Assembly: GCA_020310875.1 (NCBI GenBank)
Contig: CM035407.1
Coordinates: 90,285,132-90,349,131 of the forward strand
Direction of reading: 5' to 3'
Origin: Ceratopteris richardii
Lineage: Eukaryota; Streptophyta; Polypodiopsida; Polypodiales; Pteridaceae
Length of the DNA: 64,000 nucleotides
Shown: positions 41,577-51,415 of the stretch, in pieces
How the letters are laid out: each line of letters starts with the position of its first letter
How positions within the stretch are numbered: position 1 is the first letter of the stretch
Translations under genes and position numbers: made by a program
Notes under the pieces: model-generated
Told to the model about the DNA's origin: nothing
What the model saw: only the letters and a program-made list of their open reading frames with translations
Databases searched by the model: none

Positions 41577-41715
41577 GAGCTATTCATAGTCCACTAAAAA
41601 TGAGACACTTGATAAAAGGATGTACCTTTTGGCCCACTGGAGTAATGTTGTCGGCACTGGTATGTTGTCCTCCAATGGCAATATATAGTCTCCTATGCTC
41701 AAAGCTCCTTGGATG

Positions 41716-41732
41716 TCCCACCGTGCGTGCCA
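41716..41732 (-). other. primer-binding site of gypsy G
   Basis: The minus strand reads TGGCACGCACGGTGGGA four bases from the 5' LTR. It is not the initiator-Met type used by the other elements in the window. The donor tRNA was not identified. Confidence 0.7.
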
Positions 41733-41736
41733 AATT

Positions 41737-42544
41737 TGTTGGGGATTCGGGGACAAGAAGGAGTTTGAGGGTTTGTAGGAGAAAAAAGAGATGATGAAAA
41801 TGGAATAATAGTGAGAACTTCTGCAAAGGAATACTCTTGGAAACCTTGAATATTACTTATCCTGCAACAATTACAATGACTGCGCAATGACTAAATACAA
41901 CTTCAGAGAGTATCAATTACTGAAGACCAATTATCTCAAGTCCTCTAGCGGCGGCCTCCAATCCTTCACTTGCTTCCCGCTTCCCTTGTGCACACCTTGC
42001 ACTAAGCTTCCGCCAAGCTAAGGAATTGGTATCACTGCGCAGCACGCAATAGCCCTTGGAACTCTTGGAATCCAGCCAGCCTTCTCTCTTCTCTGCACAC
42101 TTCCTCTTGGCACCTCTTGCACTCTTGAATGTTGTCGCACACTGGAGGCTCTTCTTGCTTCCTTTCTTGCTCCTCTGAAGCTCTCTCTTGCTCCCAACTC
42201 TCAATGTGCAAGAATAGCCTTTGTCCTTCCTTTTGTTTGAGAGTCCGCCGGTTCGCGCACTCTCTGCAATACAATCTTGGTGTCCTTTCAATGTCCCAAG
42301 ATTGTCTTTTTGAACTGGTCCTCAACGATTTGCTACTTTGTCTTGTAGTGACTTTAGAACAAGAGTGACTTTTAAAATAAAATTTTGATTGGGCGGCCTA
42401 TTTCCACCTTTTCGTACGTGGCCTTCCACCTTCACTTTTCCTTTTAATTCTTTTACTTTTGCACCTTAAGATTTAGATTCAACCTTTGAACCTTAAGAGG
42501 AAAAATACTTTGTACCTTTAGTTTCAACCGGTTAGGGCTCTACA
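41737..42544 (-). repeat. 5' LTR of gypsy G
   Basis: 808 bp, partner of 27852-28659, followed by the target duplication CCAAT (42545-42549). It should hold the element promoter. Confidence 0.95.
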
Positions 42545-42549
42545 CCAAT

Positions 42550-42939
42550 GCATCCATATCCATCCATATGTGGTAGAGTATGTCACAAGGCCTCTGTGCA
42601 TCTCTCTGCACATATATGTGTAACCCTGCACAAACCAATATATGCCACATCTGATCTTTCCATCTCGAAAAGTTAGTGCCATCAAATCGAGAAGACACCA
42701 TGCTGGCAATCCAAGAGACTAGAAATGTAACACGAACCAATATATGCCACATCTGATCTTTCCATCTCGAAAAGTTAGTGCCATCAAATCGAGAAGACAC
42801 CATGCTGGCAATCCAAGAGACTAGAAATGTAACACGAACCAATATATGCCACATCTGATCTTTCCATCTCGAAAAGTTAGTGCCATCAAATGGAGAAGAC
42901 ACCATGTTGGCAATCCAAGAGACTAGAAATGTAACAAGA
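42550..42939 (-). pseudogene. copia H gag amino end with in-frame triplication
   Basis: Read down from 42905, a start typical of copia gag (FDGTNFSRWKDQMWHIL) appears three times in a row. The repeats are 102 bp long (42634-42735, 42736-42837, 42838-42939), exactly 34 codons, so the frame stays open. The last unit continues into HIYVQRDAQRP and stops where gypsy G inserted; the rest resumes below 27851. The three units are almost identical, so the triplication is recent. No LTR or primer-binding site was found above 42939. Confidence 0.75.
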
Positions 42940-44289
42940 GACTAGAAATAATACTCTATCCTCAATAGGACCACACTTGCATATCCATATGCATAACTCA
43001 CATCACAAATGTCTCCATGGAGAAGAAACCATGTGAACCACCTATCACATAACCATGCATCTACTATGCATATAAAACCATGAGCATAAGCCTGCTCACC
43101 AAGTCTCCAAAGTGACCAAGTAGATGTAAACGAATCCTGGGAAATTTCGACAGAGTATCCCCTATAAACTAAGCAATCAAACAAGATAAACAATATCAAA
43201 AGAACAATGAATAATCTATCACCACCTGTGACTGATCCAATCAAAGATAATGGCTAATACACATGGCAAAAGTTGATGGCAATACACACCAATATAAAAG
43301 CGATACACCTCCCACTCAAGAATAAATCCTGCAAGATGATCCAACTTGTCACAAAAAACCTATGACCAAGAACAAGTAAATGGAGATCAACAATGATCCA
43401 AAGCTATCACACAAGCTTGAAGATCCACTAGAGTTCTCTTCTAGCATAAAAGCTATCAAAATTTTGGTAGCATCTCCTTTGTAAAATGGACTTTGAACCA
43501 AATAAACCATGTGGGAATCACCATCCGCATATTCCAAGAATCACACTGGCAAATACATATCAATCAATGACCAAATGCTAATAACGGTGACAAACAAATG
43601 TGTAACAGAGGCTCCAATCTGGATCATGTATCTGCAAAGCAAAGATACAAGTACTAACCAAGATCCATCAAGTCTCATAAAATGATGTGCAATCGGCAAG
43701 TAAATCCGTAATCAAGTGGCATAAGCAAGATATAAACCACAATGCCACTATACATCCATGATCGAAATCATGATGACATAAACCTCAAAAAGAAGGTATA
43801 CCACAATGTCATCTAACATGCCAAACATGTGACAAGATCATCCTCTACTCTCATATGGAGGAGCTACCACAGTGATCATACATGTATAATGCCTTGAAGC
43901 TCAGAAAATAAGAGTTTGCATACCAAAAAATCTCTCTCGAAGAAGTTCCAAACCAAAATGAAACTCCAAAAGCAACTAGGGTTCTTTTGGTGAAACTATG
44001 CTGCTCTGTGTTTTGCTGTTTCAGAGGTGATAACATCCATTGCTCTTCAACAAACTTCAAGTCTGATTCTTGGCTAGGTAAGGAGATAGAAAATGCCTCA
44101 ATCAGAGGTGCGTAGCTCAAGATATACACAAAACACGCATCAGCTATCAACGTCACCTTCACTTGCAACACTGTTGCTCTATATTTTGCAGTTTTAGTGA
44201 CTTTGCACTTAGAATTTGGATTTGGGTGAGATCTGAGGTAAGCTTTGCACACACAATAGGAAGAGATAGATCGGGATTTGAAAGTGAAT
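42940..44289. other. unassigned sequence
   Basis: About 1.35 kb with short unconvincing ORFs. CCTCCCACTCAAGAATAAATC (43308-43328) resembles the polypurine side of copia H, which hints at another copia relic. A weak direct repeat pairs 43992-44035 with 44163-44200. The gypsy I 5' leader may begin in the right part. Confidence 0.35.
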
Positions 44290-44944
44290 GTCCAGAAAGA
44301 GAAAGACATAGAGCACATAGGCATCAAAGAGATGAACATGATTTTCCATTGCCTAGACCTCGAGAGTACCCAAGGACCCTTAGACCCTCTCAAGTGGTCA
44401 AGACAATGAAAAACTACTTTGATGGGTTAGGGGATCCTTATGATCATGTGGTCGAGTTCAAAAAAGTCTTAAGAGCTGAATAGGTTGAGGACTTGTTCAC
44501 TCAATTCGAGGCATTTTGTTTGACCCTCAAGGGCACTGTCTTACCTTGTTTTCAACCCTTGAACAATTGCAATTATCAAAATATAGGTCAACTACTAGAA
44601 GCATTCATCGTGGAGTTTTCCAAGAGTGGCATCAGGCATAACACATCATCCTTGATCCATAGCGTCAAGCAGACACCCCAAAAAACATTTTGGCTACTTC
44701 GAAGTAGATTTAAACAATATGTGGATAGATGTCCCACACCTAAATTACCTACACAAGCAAAACAAGTTTCTCTGACTTTAGATGGACTTCTAAGCAGGAA
44801 ACTTAGATCATATGTATATCTCAAGGAGCCAATCATGCTAGATCAATGCTTGAGAATGTGCATTGACATAGAAGACAACTTAGGTGACGATTTAGAATTA
44901 TCCAAACTCTATAAGGATTCTGACAGTTCTATTAGTCATACTTC
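44290..44944 (+). pseudogene. gypsy I gag, first part
   Basis: After an Arg/His-rich stretch (ERERHRAHRHQRDEHDFPLP) the capsid region begins (YFDGLGDPYDHVVEFKKVL). A TAG at 44481 splits it, and it continues FTQFEAFCLTLKG, then LLEAFIVEFSKSG, CPTPKLPTQAK and CIDIEDNLG. It is cut at 44949 by copia A, whose target duplication GAGAA lies at 44945-44949 and 51411-51415. The carboxyl half continues at 51416. Confidence 0.75.
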
Positions 44945-44949
44945 GAGAA

Positions 44950-45981
44950 TGTTGGTGCAGATCAATCACCAATTGAAGATTTGAAGTAAAGAAGATGGAT
45001 ACATTGACAAGAGTGAAGGACATGTACACATATGTACATTAGTTATGACATAGGTTACATATACTTATGTTTTGATAAAAGTTTGTACATAGTTGCCTAT
45101 AAATACTTCTGGAAAATGTCGGGATAGATAGAGATATAGAGAGAGAGAGAGAGAAGACAAGGAGAGACTATGTATGAGCATAGGAATAGAGATATTAGTG
45201 ATTGTAAATGTCAATAGACAGATGAGAAAGGAGTTGAAGTCTCTCTCACTTTTCAGTTGTAGTCTTCTCCAGAAATGAAAGAAATATTGCGCCCGATGTT
45301 TCTGCGTTTTCTCCGTCTGTGGTAGATCATTTGTGAAATCCTTTTGAGGATATCTAAGTTGTTAGTTAATGAGTCTGTGACTTGAATTTCAGAGTCTAAT
45401 TGTAAACAGGTTAAGAGAATTTCTAGTAGGAACATTCACATGTGTTGAGTGTTCACAGTTCTCTGAAACAGGCGCAAATTTCGAGTCTAAAGAAATGAGT
45501 AGTGCTCAGTGCACAGTGTAAAGTTTTACACATATGATAGCTCAAAATCTAAGTTGAGAGATAAGCTATCTACAGCCAAAAGGATTTGGTAAAACGGGTT
45601 CGACATTGTGAGAACCAAAGTTAAGAAGTTAGGGGTGTCAAATCGACTTCTCAGAAGTACAGATTTGGACATAGGTAACTTGTGAAGTTGATTTCTCAAG
45701 TTATACTAAACCTTTTTGAGAACTTTAACTTGGAGGAGGTGCGCAATCTCTAGGCGACACACCATACAAAATTTCATAGAAAACTTTACATGTTTGATAG
45801 GTTAATGAGAAAAAATTGTGCAGCAGACTTTCTGTGTTTTATCTTCTTCACAGAATTTTTCAACTTTTGATAATTTGGAGATTGGACCTCTAATTTAGTG
45901 AAGGTTTTGACTTACTCTTGATATAGAGGTGTTCTAACTTCAAGAGTAGGTTGTTCTTTTGGAGATTAACACTCTCCATCA
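44950..45981 (+). repeat. 5' LTR of copia A
   Basis: Runs from TGTTGGTGCAGATC to CACTCTCCATCA. TATAAATA at 45098-45105 is the likely TATA box. A GATA/GA-rich microsatellite follows at 45123-45155. Confidence 0.96.
45098..45105 (+). promoter_or_regulatory. TATA box in the copia A 5' LTR
   Basis: TATAAATA, repeated at 50527-50534 in the 3' LTR and found in the related LTR of element E. Confidence 0.55.
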
Positions 45982-45982
45982 G

Positions 45983-45995
45983 TGGTATCAGAGCA
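45983..45995 (+). other. primer-binding site of copia A
   Basis: TGGTATCAGAGCA, one base after the LTR, matches plant initiator-Met tRNA. Confidence 0.92.
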
Positions 45996-46203
45996 AGAGA
46001 CATTAAAATCAAGGAAAGGAAGGTCCCGACTGCTGCAGATTCAAGAAATTCAACATTTGAAGAACTAAAAGGTGAAAGCTTGAAGGCAAAGCAAGAGGAG
46101 GAGACCATACGACATCAAGAAGGACAAAAGGAGTCTAATTCGAAGTAAAGGTACATATATTGTTTATAAAGCTTGAAGATTTCAATACACAGGTAGACAC
46201 AAG

Positions 46204-49200
46204 ATGGGAGATTCTCTACAGATAGAGAAATTGGATAGGGAAAACTATCCTGCATGGTCAATGAGGATGGAAGCTCATCTTATGAGCAAAGATTTAATTG
46301 CTTACATCACAGGAGAAGAAGAGAAGCCACAGTTCAGAGATCCTAGTGTTCCAACTAGGGAAGAGTTAGCAGATTTGAAAAATTGGATGAAGAAAGATGC
46401 TCAAGCTAGGAGCATTATCTATATGGGAGTCAATGATTACTTGTTACCTCATATTCGAGGTCTTGAAAGTGCAACTGATATTTGGAATGCTTTGGAGGAG
46501 CATTTCCAGAATACTACAAAGTCAAGGAAGGCATCCTTATGGGCAGAGTTTACAACCTTCAAGAAGAAGGCCTCTCAATCTATCTCAGACTATGTAACAA
46601 GGATGAAAGACATTGCAGATGCATTAGGAGCTGTTGATGAAGACATTGAGGAGGATAAATTGGTAAGGCAAATTCTTACAGGTTTGAGAGGTGATGACAA
46701 ATGGAAGCCATTCATTTTATCTACAGAATTATCACTTGACCATTTCACTCCTGATTTAAATCAGTTGCTAGGTCATATGCTAACATTTGAGCAGGATGTT
46801 AAAGGAGATGGTGACAAGAGTGCAGGTCATGCAATGTACTCAAAAGATAAGAAGAAGAATAGCAAAGGAAAGCAACAAGCAGGTGAAGATGAAGGAACAA
46901 CTACTCAAGCCAACTTCCTAAGAGGAAGAGGAGGTGGCAAAGGTAGAGGAAGAGGCAGAAACAACAAGGATGGAGGCAAGGCTTGCTGGATTTGTGGTAA
47001 GACAAATCACTTAGCTAATGATTGTTGGCACAATACTCAGAGTAATAATGGATATAGTCAAAACTATAATGCAAGAGGAAGAGAAGGCAGAAATCAAAGA
47101 GGTAATTTCAGAGGTAGAGGTGGAAGGAGTTACTTTGGAAGAAATGCAGGTAGAGGATTCCAAAGTCAACAATATAACAACACCTACTACAATTATGCTT
47201 CAGATCAAAAGGAGGATTCAACATTGATAATGAATGCAACTTGTGAAAGGCAGAGTGAAGATCAAAGAGTCTTCTACATTAACTCAGGGTGTAGCAATCA
47301 CCTGAGTGGTAATATATCCTTGATGACTGATTTGGAGAATAATTTTTTTAATCATGTTGTTCAGACAGGTGACAACACAAAGCACAATGTGAAGTCAATT
47401 GGATCAGTGAAGGCCAAGGATGGTAGCACCTTATTGAGTAAGGTCTTGTATGTTCCTACAATTCCTAAGAATTTGATAAGTGTAGGACAAATTGTTGAAA
47501 AGGGATATGAAGTAAGGTTCACTAATGATGGAGTATATGTGGAAGACCCTAGCCAAGGGTATAAACAGATTGTTTCAGGGAAAAAGGAAGGAAGATTATT
47601 TACATTGAAGATTCAAGGCAATATTGGTCATGCTATGTTTACATATGGAGGACATAAGATCTCTGAGTTAGATCTTTGGCACAAGAGGCTTGGACATTTC
47701 AATGAAAGAGGTATTAAAGATATGGTTAACAATGGCTCAGTGCTTGGATTGCCTAATGTTGCAGGTCAACATATGACATACAAATGTGAGGCATGTCAAT
47801 TAGGTAAGGCTCATAAGAATTCTTACTCCAAGCATGGTTTTATGCACTCAGAGAAGCTTGAGTTGGTACACACAGATGTGTGGGGACCATCAAAAGATTT
47901 CAGTATAAATGGGTCAAGGTATTATGTGATTTATGTTGATGATGCTACTAGATGGATCACTATTTATGTGATCAAAGATAAGTCAGAAGTGTTTAATACA
48001 TTTAAACACTATCATGCATATGCAGAAAGAATTACAGGTCATAAGTTGAAAAGATTAAGGTCAGATGGAGGGGGAGAGTATTTCTCTAATGAGTTCAGTG
48101 ATTACTTATGGAATGCAGGTATAAAAAGGGAAGTTACTTGCAGGTACTCTCCTCAACAAAATGGTGTTGCAGAAAGGAGAAATAGAACACTTGTTGAGTT
48201 TGCAAGATCCATGATGAAGGAAAAAAATTGCCCTAATTATTTGTGGGTTGAGGCTGTAAATAAAGCCACTTATTTGGTCAATAGGTTACCATGTAAAGCC
48301 TTGCAGGGTATGACACCATATGAGGCTTGGTGGGGTAAGAGACCTACCTTGGATCATTGCAGAGTTTTTGGATGTGTGGCATATGCATATGTGCCATCAC
48401 AATTAAGGCACAAGTTGGAGCCTAAAGCTGAAAAATATGTTTTCATTGGTTATGATGATAAGCAGATGGGCTATAGATTGTGGAATCCATCTACAAAACA
48501 ATTCATGGTTTCTAAAGATGTTACATTTGATGAGCAAAGTACTTGGTATGCAAGTATAGTCAATATCAATACAGGTGATGAAGAAGAAGTGAACCAAAGG
48601 AAAGGTAAATCAAAGGTTCAGATATTTAATGAACAAGAGAATAATGAAGTGCAGGTTGAAGTGGAAGAAACACCAAGATTTGATCCTGAATATGAAGAAC
48701 CAGAAACCTCAAGAAGTGGAGAGCTTAGGAGGTCTACAAGGAATAAGTGGCAACCTACAAGGTATAGCTATGATACTTCATTTTTGGCCACAAAAGATTA
48801 TGCTTATATGGTGAATACAGATGAAGACCCTTCTACATATGAAGAGGCAAAAGGTAAGGAAAAATGGGAGAAAGCTATGCAGGAAGAATATGATGCACTA
48901 TTGGAGAATCAAACATGGGATTTGGTTCCAAAACCAAATAGTCAGAAAATCATTGGATGCAAGTGGGTCTACAAGACAAAAAGGTTTGCAGATGGAAGTG
49001 TGTCTAGATACAAAGCTAGACTTGTTGTCAAAGGGTTTGCTCAGACTTATGGTGTTGACTATGATGAGACTTATAGTCCTGTGGCAAAGATGACAACCAT
49101 CAGGACACTTATTGCTATTGCTGCATGTAAAGGTTGGAAGTTATGTCAACTTGATGTGAAAAATGCTTTTTTGAATGGTTATATTTCAGATGATGTATTC

Positions 49201-50370
49201 ATGGAGCAACCTCAAGGGTTCAGAGATAAAAGGTATCCAGATCATGTGTGCAAGCTCAAGAGAGCTTTGTATGGCTTGAAGCAGGCCCCAAGGGCATGGA
49301 ACTATAGACTTGTGAAGTTCCTAAAAGAACTTGGATTTCAGGTGTCTAAAGCAGATAGTAGCTTGCTTGTCAAAGCAAGTGATAATGGTTTCATATACAT
49401 GTGCATATATGTTGATGATATAATCCTTACAGGTACAGATGAAGAAGGAATACAAAGACTCAAGAAGCAAATGGAAAAGGAGTTCAAGATAAGTGACTTG
49501 GGAGACTTGTCATATTTCTTGGGCATGGAGATTACATATACTCAACATGAAGTATTTGTGACCCAAGAAAGGTATTTGAAGAACTTGTTAATCAAGTTTA
49601 AAATGGATGATTGCAGGGTAGCACCTACACCAATGGAGGTGAATCACAAATTGAGTAAGTTTGGAGGTGAAGAATTCAAGGACATGAGACAATATCAGAG
49701 TTTGGTTGGTAGCCTTATCTATGCTACATTAACTAGACCTGATTTATCATATGTAGTTGGAGTTTTGTCTCAATTTATGCATTGCCCAAGGAAAGAACAT
49801 TGGATTGCAGGTCAAAGAGTGTTGAGGTACATTAAGGGTACACTCAATGAAGGTTTGTATTATGGGTTTACCTCAGATACAAATATCAAAATTTATAGTG
49901 ATGCAGATTGGGCAGGTAATCTAGATGATAGAAGGTCAACTTTTGGATACATGTGTTATGTGGGAGATAAACTTATCTCATGGTGTTCCAAGAAGCAACA
50001 TACAGTTGCTTTATCTTCTACAGAAGCAGAGTATAAAGGCATGGTTGAAGCTGCAAAGGAAGTAATTTGGGTCAAGACATTGATGAAGAGTTTTGACATT
50101 GTGCATGGGGTACCAATTATATATGGAGATAACATGAGTTCATTGTATTTAGCTGCTAATCCTGTTTTTCATGCCAAGACCAAACACATTGAGATTCAGT
50201 ATCACTTTCTAAGAGAGAAAGTGATGGATAAGGAGATTGAAGTCATACATACTTCAACAAAAGATCAGATAGCTGATATGCTTACAAAGAGCTTGGATGG
50301 ACCAAAGCTACAGAAGTTTAAAGACATGGCAGGTATAAAGAAGAAAGGAGAAACCTCAATTGATGATTGA
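46204..50370 (+). CDS. gag-pol: copia A gag-pol polyprotein, complete but with a protease active-site change
   Basis: 1,388 residues with no stop. Gag spans about 1-300, with a CX2CX4HX4C knuckle at 261-274 in Gly/Arg-rich sequence. Protease: the expected DSG triad reads N360-S-G (YINSGCSNH); the E relative in this window has DSG, so a single GAC-to-AAC change probably disabled it. Integrase: HHCC finger from H493, catalytic D558, D621 and E657 with 35-residue spacing between the last two. RT: FLNGYISDDVF, LYGLKQAPRAW, and YVDD with D1071-D1072. RNase H: SDADWAGNLDDRRST and STEAEYKG, ending SLDGPKLQKF. The ATG is 222 bases after the LTR. It is otherwise intact and could be supplied with protease in trans. 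Confidence 0.96.
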   Translation: MGDSLQIEKLDRENYPAWSMRMEAHLMSKDLIAYITGEEEKPQFRDPSVPTREELADLKNWMKKDAQARSIIYMGVNDYLLPHIRGLESATDIWNALEEHFQNTTKSRKASLWAEFTTFKKKASQSISDYVTRMKDIADALGAVDEDIEEDKLVRQILTGLRGDDKWKPFILSTELSLDHFTPDLNQLLGHMLTFEQDVKGDGDKSAGHAMYSKDKKKNSKGKQQAGEDEGTTTQANFLRGRGGGKGRGRGRNNKDGGKACWICGKTNHLANDCWHNTQSNNGYSQNYNARGREGRNQRGNFRGRGGRSYFGRNAGRGFQSQQYNNTYYNYASDQKEDSTLIMNATCERQSEDQRVFYINSGCSNHLSGNISLMTDLENNFFNHVVQTGDNTKHNVKSIGSVKAKDGSTLLSKVLYVPTIPKNLISVGQIVEKGYEVRFTNDGVYVEDPSQGYKQIVSGKKEGRLFTLKIQGNIGHAMFTYGGHKISELDLWHKRLGHFNERGIKDMVNNGSVLGLPNVAGQHMTYKCEACQLGKAHKNSYSKHGFMHSEKLELVHTDVWGPSKDFSINGSRYYVIYVDDATRWITIYVIKDKSEVFNTFKHYHAYAERITGHKLKRLRSDGGGEYFSNEFSDYLWNAGIKREVTCRYSPQQNGVAERRNRTLVEFARSMMKEKNCPNYLWVEAVNKATYLVNRLPCKALQGMTPYEAWWGKRPTLDHCRVFGCVAYAYVPSQLRHKLEPKAEKYVFIGYDDKQMGYRLWNPSTKQFMVSKDVTFDEQSTWYASIVNINTGDEEEVNQRKGKSKVQIFNEQENNEVQVEVEETPRFDPEYEEPETSRSGELRRSTRNKWQPTRYSYDTSFLATKDYAYMVNTDEDPSTYEEAKGKEKWEKAMQEEYDALLENQTWDLVPKPNSQKIIGCKWVYKTKRFADGSVSRYKARLVVKGFAQTYGVDYDETYSPVAKMTTIRTLIAIAACKGWKLCQLDVKNAFLNGYISDDVFMEQPQGFRDKRYPDHVCKLKRALYGLKQAPRAWNYRLVKFLKELGFQVSKADSSLLVKASDNGFIYMCIYVDDIILTGTDEEGIQRLKKQMEKEFKISDLGDLSYFLGMEITYTQHEVFVTQERYLKNLLIKFKMDDCRVAPTPMEVNHKLSKFGGEEFKDMRQYQSLVGSLIYATLTRPDLSYVVGVLSQFMHCPRKEHWIAGQRVLRYIKGTLNEGLYYGFTSDTNIKIYSDADWAGNLDDRRSTFGYMCYVGDKLISWCSKKQHTVALSSTEAEYKGMVEAAKEVIWVKTLMKSFDIVHGVPIIYGDNMSSLYLAANPVFHAKTKHIEIQYHFLREKVMDKEIEVIHTSTKDQIADMLTKSLDGPKLQKFKDMAGIKKKGETSIDD

Positions 50371-50378
50371 GGGGGAGC
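50369..50378 (+). other. polypurine tract of copia A
   Basis: GAGGGGGAGC overlaps the polyprotein stop and abuts the 3' LTR. Confidence 0.85.
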
Positions 50379-51410
50379 TGTTGGTGCAGATCAATCACCA
50401 ATTGAAGATTTGAAGTAAAGAAGATGGATACATTCACAAGAGTGAAGGACATGTACACATATGTACATTAGTTATGACATAGGTTACATATACTTATGTT
50501 TTGATAAAAGTTTGTACATAGTTGCCTATAAATACTTCTGGAAAATGTCGGGATAGATAGAGATATAGAGAGAGAGAGAGAGAAGACAAGGAGAGACTAT
50601 GTATGAGCATAGGAATAGAGATATTAGTGATTGTAAATGTCAATAGACAGATGAGAAAGGAGTTGAAGTCTCTCTCACTTTTCAGTTGTAGTCTTCTCCA
50701 GAAATGAAAGAAATATTGCGCCCGATGTTTCTACGTTTTCTCCGTCTGTGGTAGATCATTTGTGAAATCCTTTTGAGGATATCTAAGTTGTTAGTTAATG
50801 AGTCTGTGACTTGAATTTCAGAGTCTAATTGTAAACAGGTTAAGAGAATTTCTAGTAGGAACATTCACATGTGTTGAGTGTTCACAGTTCTCTGAAACAG
50901 GCGCAAATTTCGAGTCTAAAGAAATGAGTAGTGCTCAGTGCACAGTGTAAAGTTTTACACATATGATAGCTCAAAATCTAAGTTGAGAGATAAGCTATCT
51001 ACAGCCAAAAGGATTTGGTAAAAGGGGTTCGACATTGTGAGAACCAAAGTTAAGAAGTTAGGGGTGTCAAATCGACTTCTCAGAAGTACACATTTGGACA
51101 TAGGTAACTTGTGAAGTTGATTTCTCAAGTTATACTAAACCTTTTTGAGAACTTTAACTTGGAGGAGGTGGGCAATGTCTAGGCGACACTCCATACAAAA
51201 TTTCATAGAAAACTTTACATGTTTGATAGGTTAATGAGAAAAAATTGTGCAGCAGACTTTCTGTGTTTTATCTTCTTCACAGAATTTTTCAACTTTTGAT
51301 AATTTGGAGATTGGACCTCTAATTTAGTGAAGGTTTTGACTTACTCTTGATATAGAGGTGTTCTAACTTCAAGAGTAGGTTGTTCTTTTGGAGATTAACA
51401 CTCTCTATCA
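50379..51410 (+). repeat. 3' LTR of copia A
   Basis: 1,032 bp, ends CTCTCTATCA, followed by GAGAA (51411-51415). Confidence 0.96.
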
Positions 51411-51415
51411 GAGAA

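Larger units (their letters stand above)
27852..42544 (-). mobile_element. intact giant Ty3/gypsy retrotransposon, element G
   Basis: 14,693 bp on the minus strand with two 808-bp LTRs that differ at only two positions seen by eye, and a perfect target duplication CCAAT (27847-27851 and 42545-42549). Order from the 5' end: LTR, primer-binding site, gag, pol, an AT-rich spacer, a guanine-tract minisatellite (C-rich on the element strand), a third ORF, polypurine tract, LTR. Pol order is protease, RT, RNase H, integrase, with no chromodomain; that and the DGGSG protease suggest the Tat/Athila side of the gypsy tree. It inserted into the gag of copia H. Confidence 0.95.
44950..51410 (+). mobile_element. 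nearly intact Ty1/copia retrotransposon, element A
   Basis: 6,461 bp with two 1,032-bp LTRs differing at about eight positions seen by eye (0.8 percent). It has an initiator-Met primer-binding site, one full-length polyprotein ORF, a polypurine tract, and a perfect target duplication GAGAA. It sits inside the gag of gypsy I. The protease active-site Asp is replaced by Asn, so it may not be autonomous. Confidence 0.97.

Noticed and set aside
43851..44393. 180-aa minus-strand ORF
   Set aside because: Low complexity, no domain, and opposite the start of gypsy I gag; probably chance.
44493..44984. A single 163-aa ORF as an independent gene
   Set aside because: It is gypsy gag that runs by chance into the copia A LTR; the target duplication marks the break.
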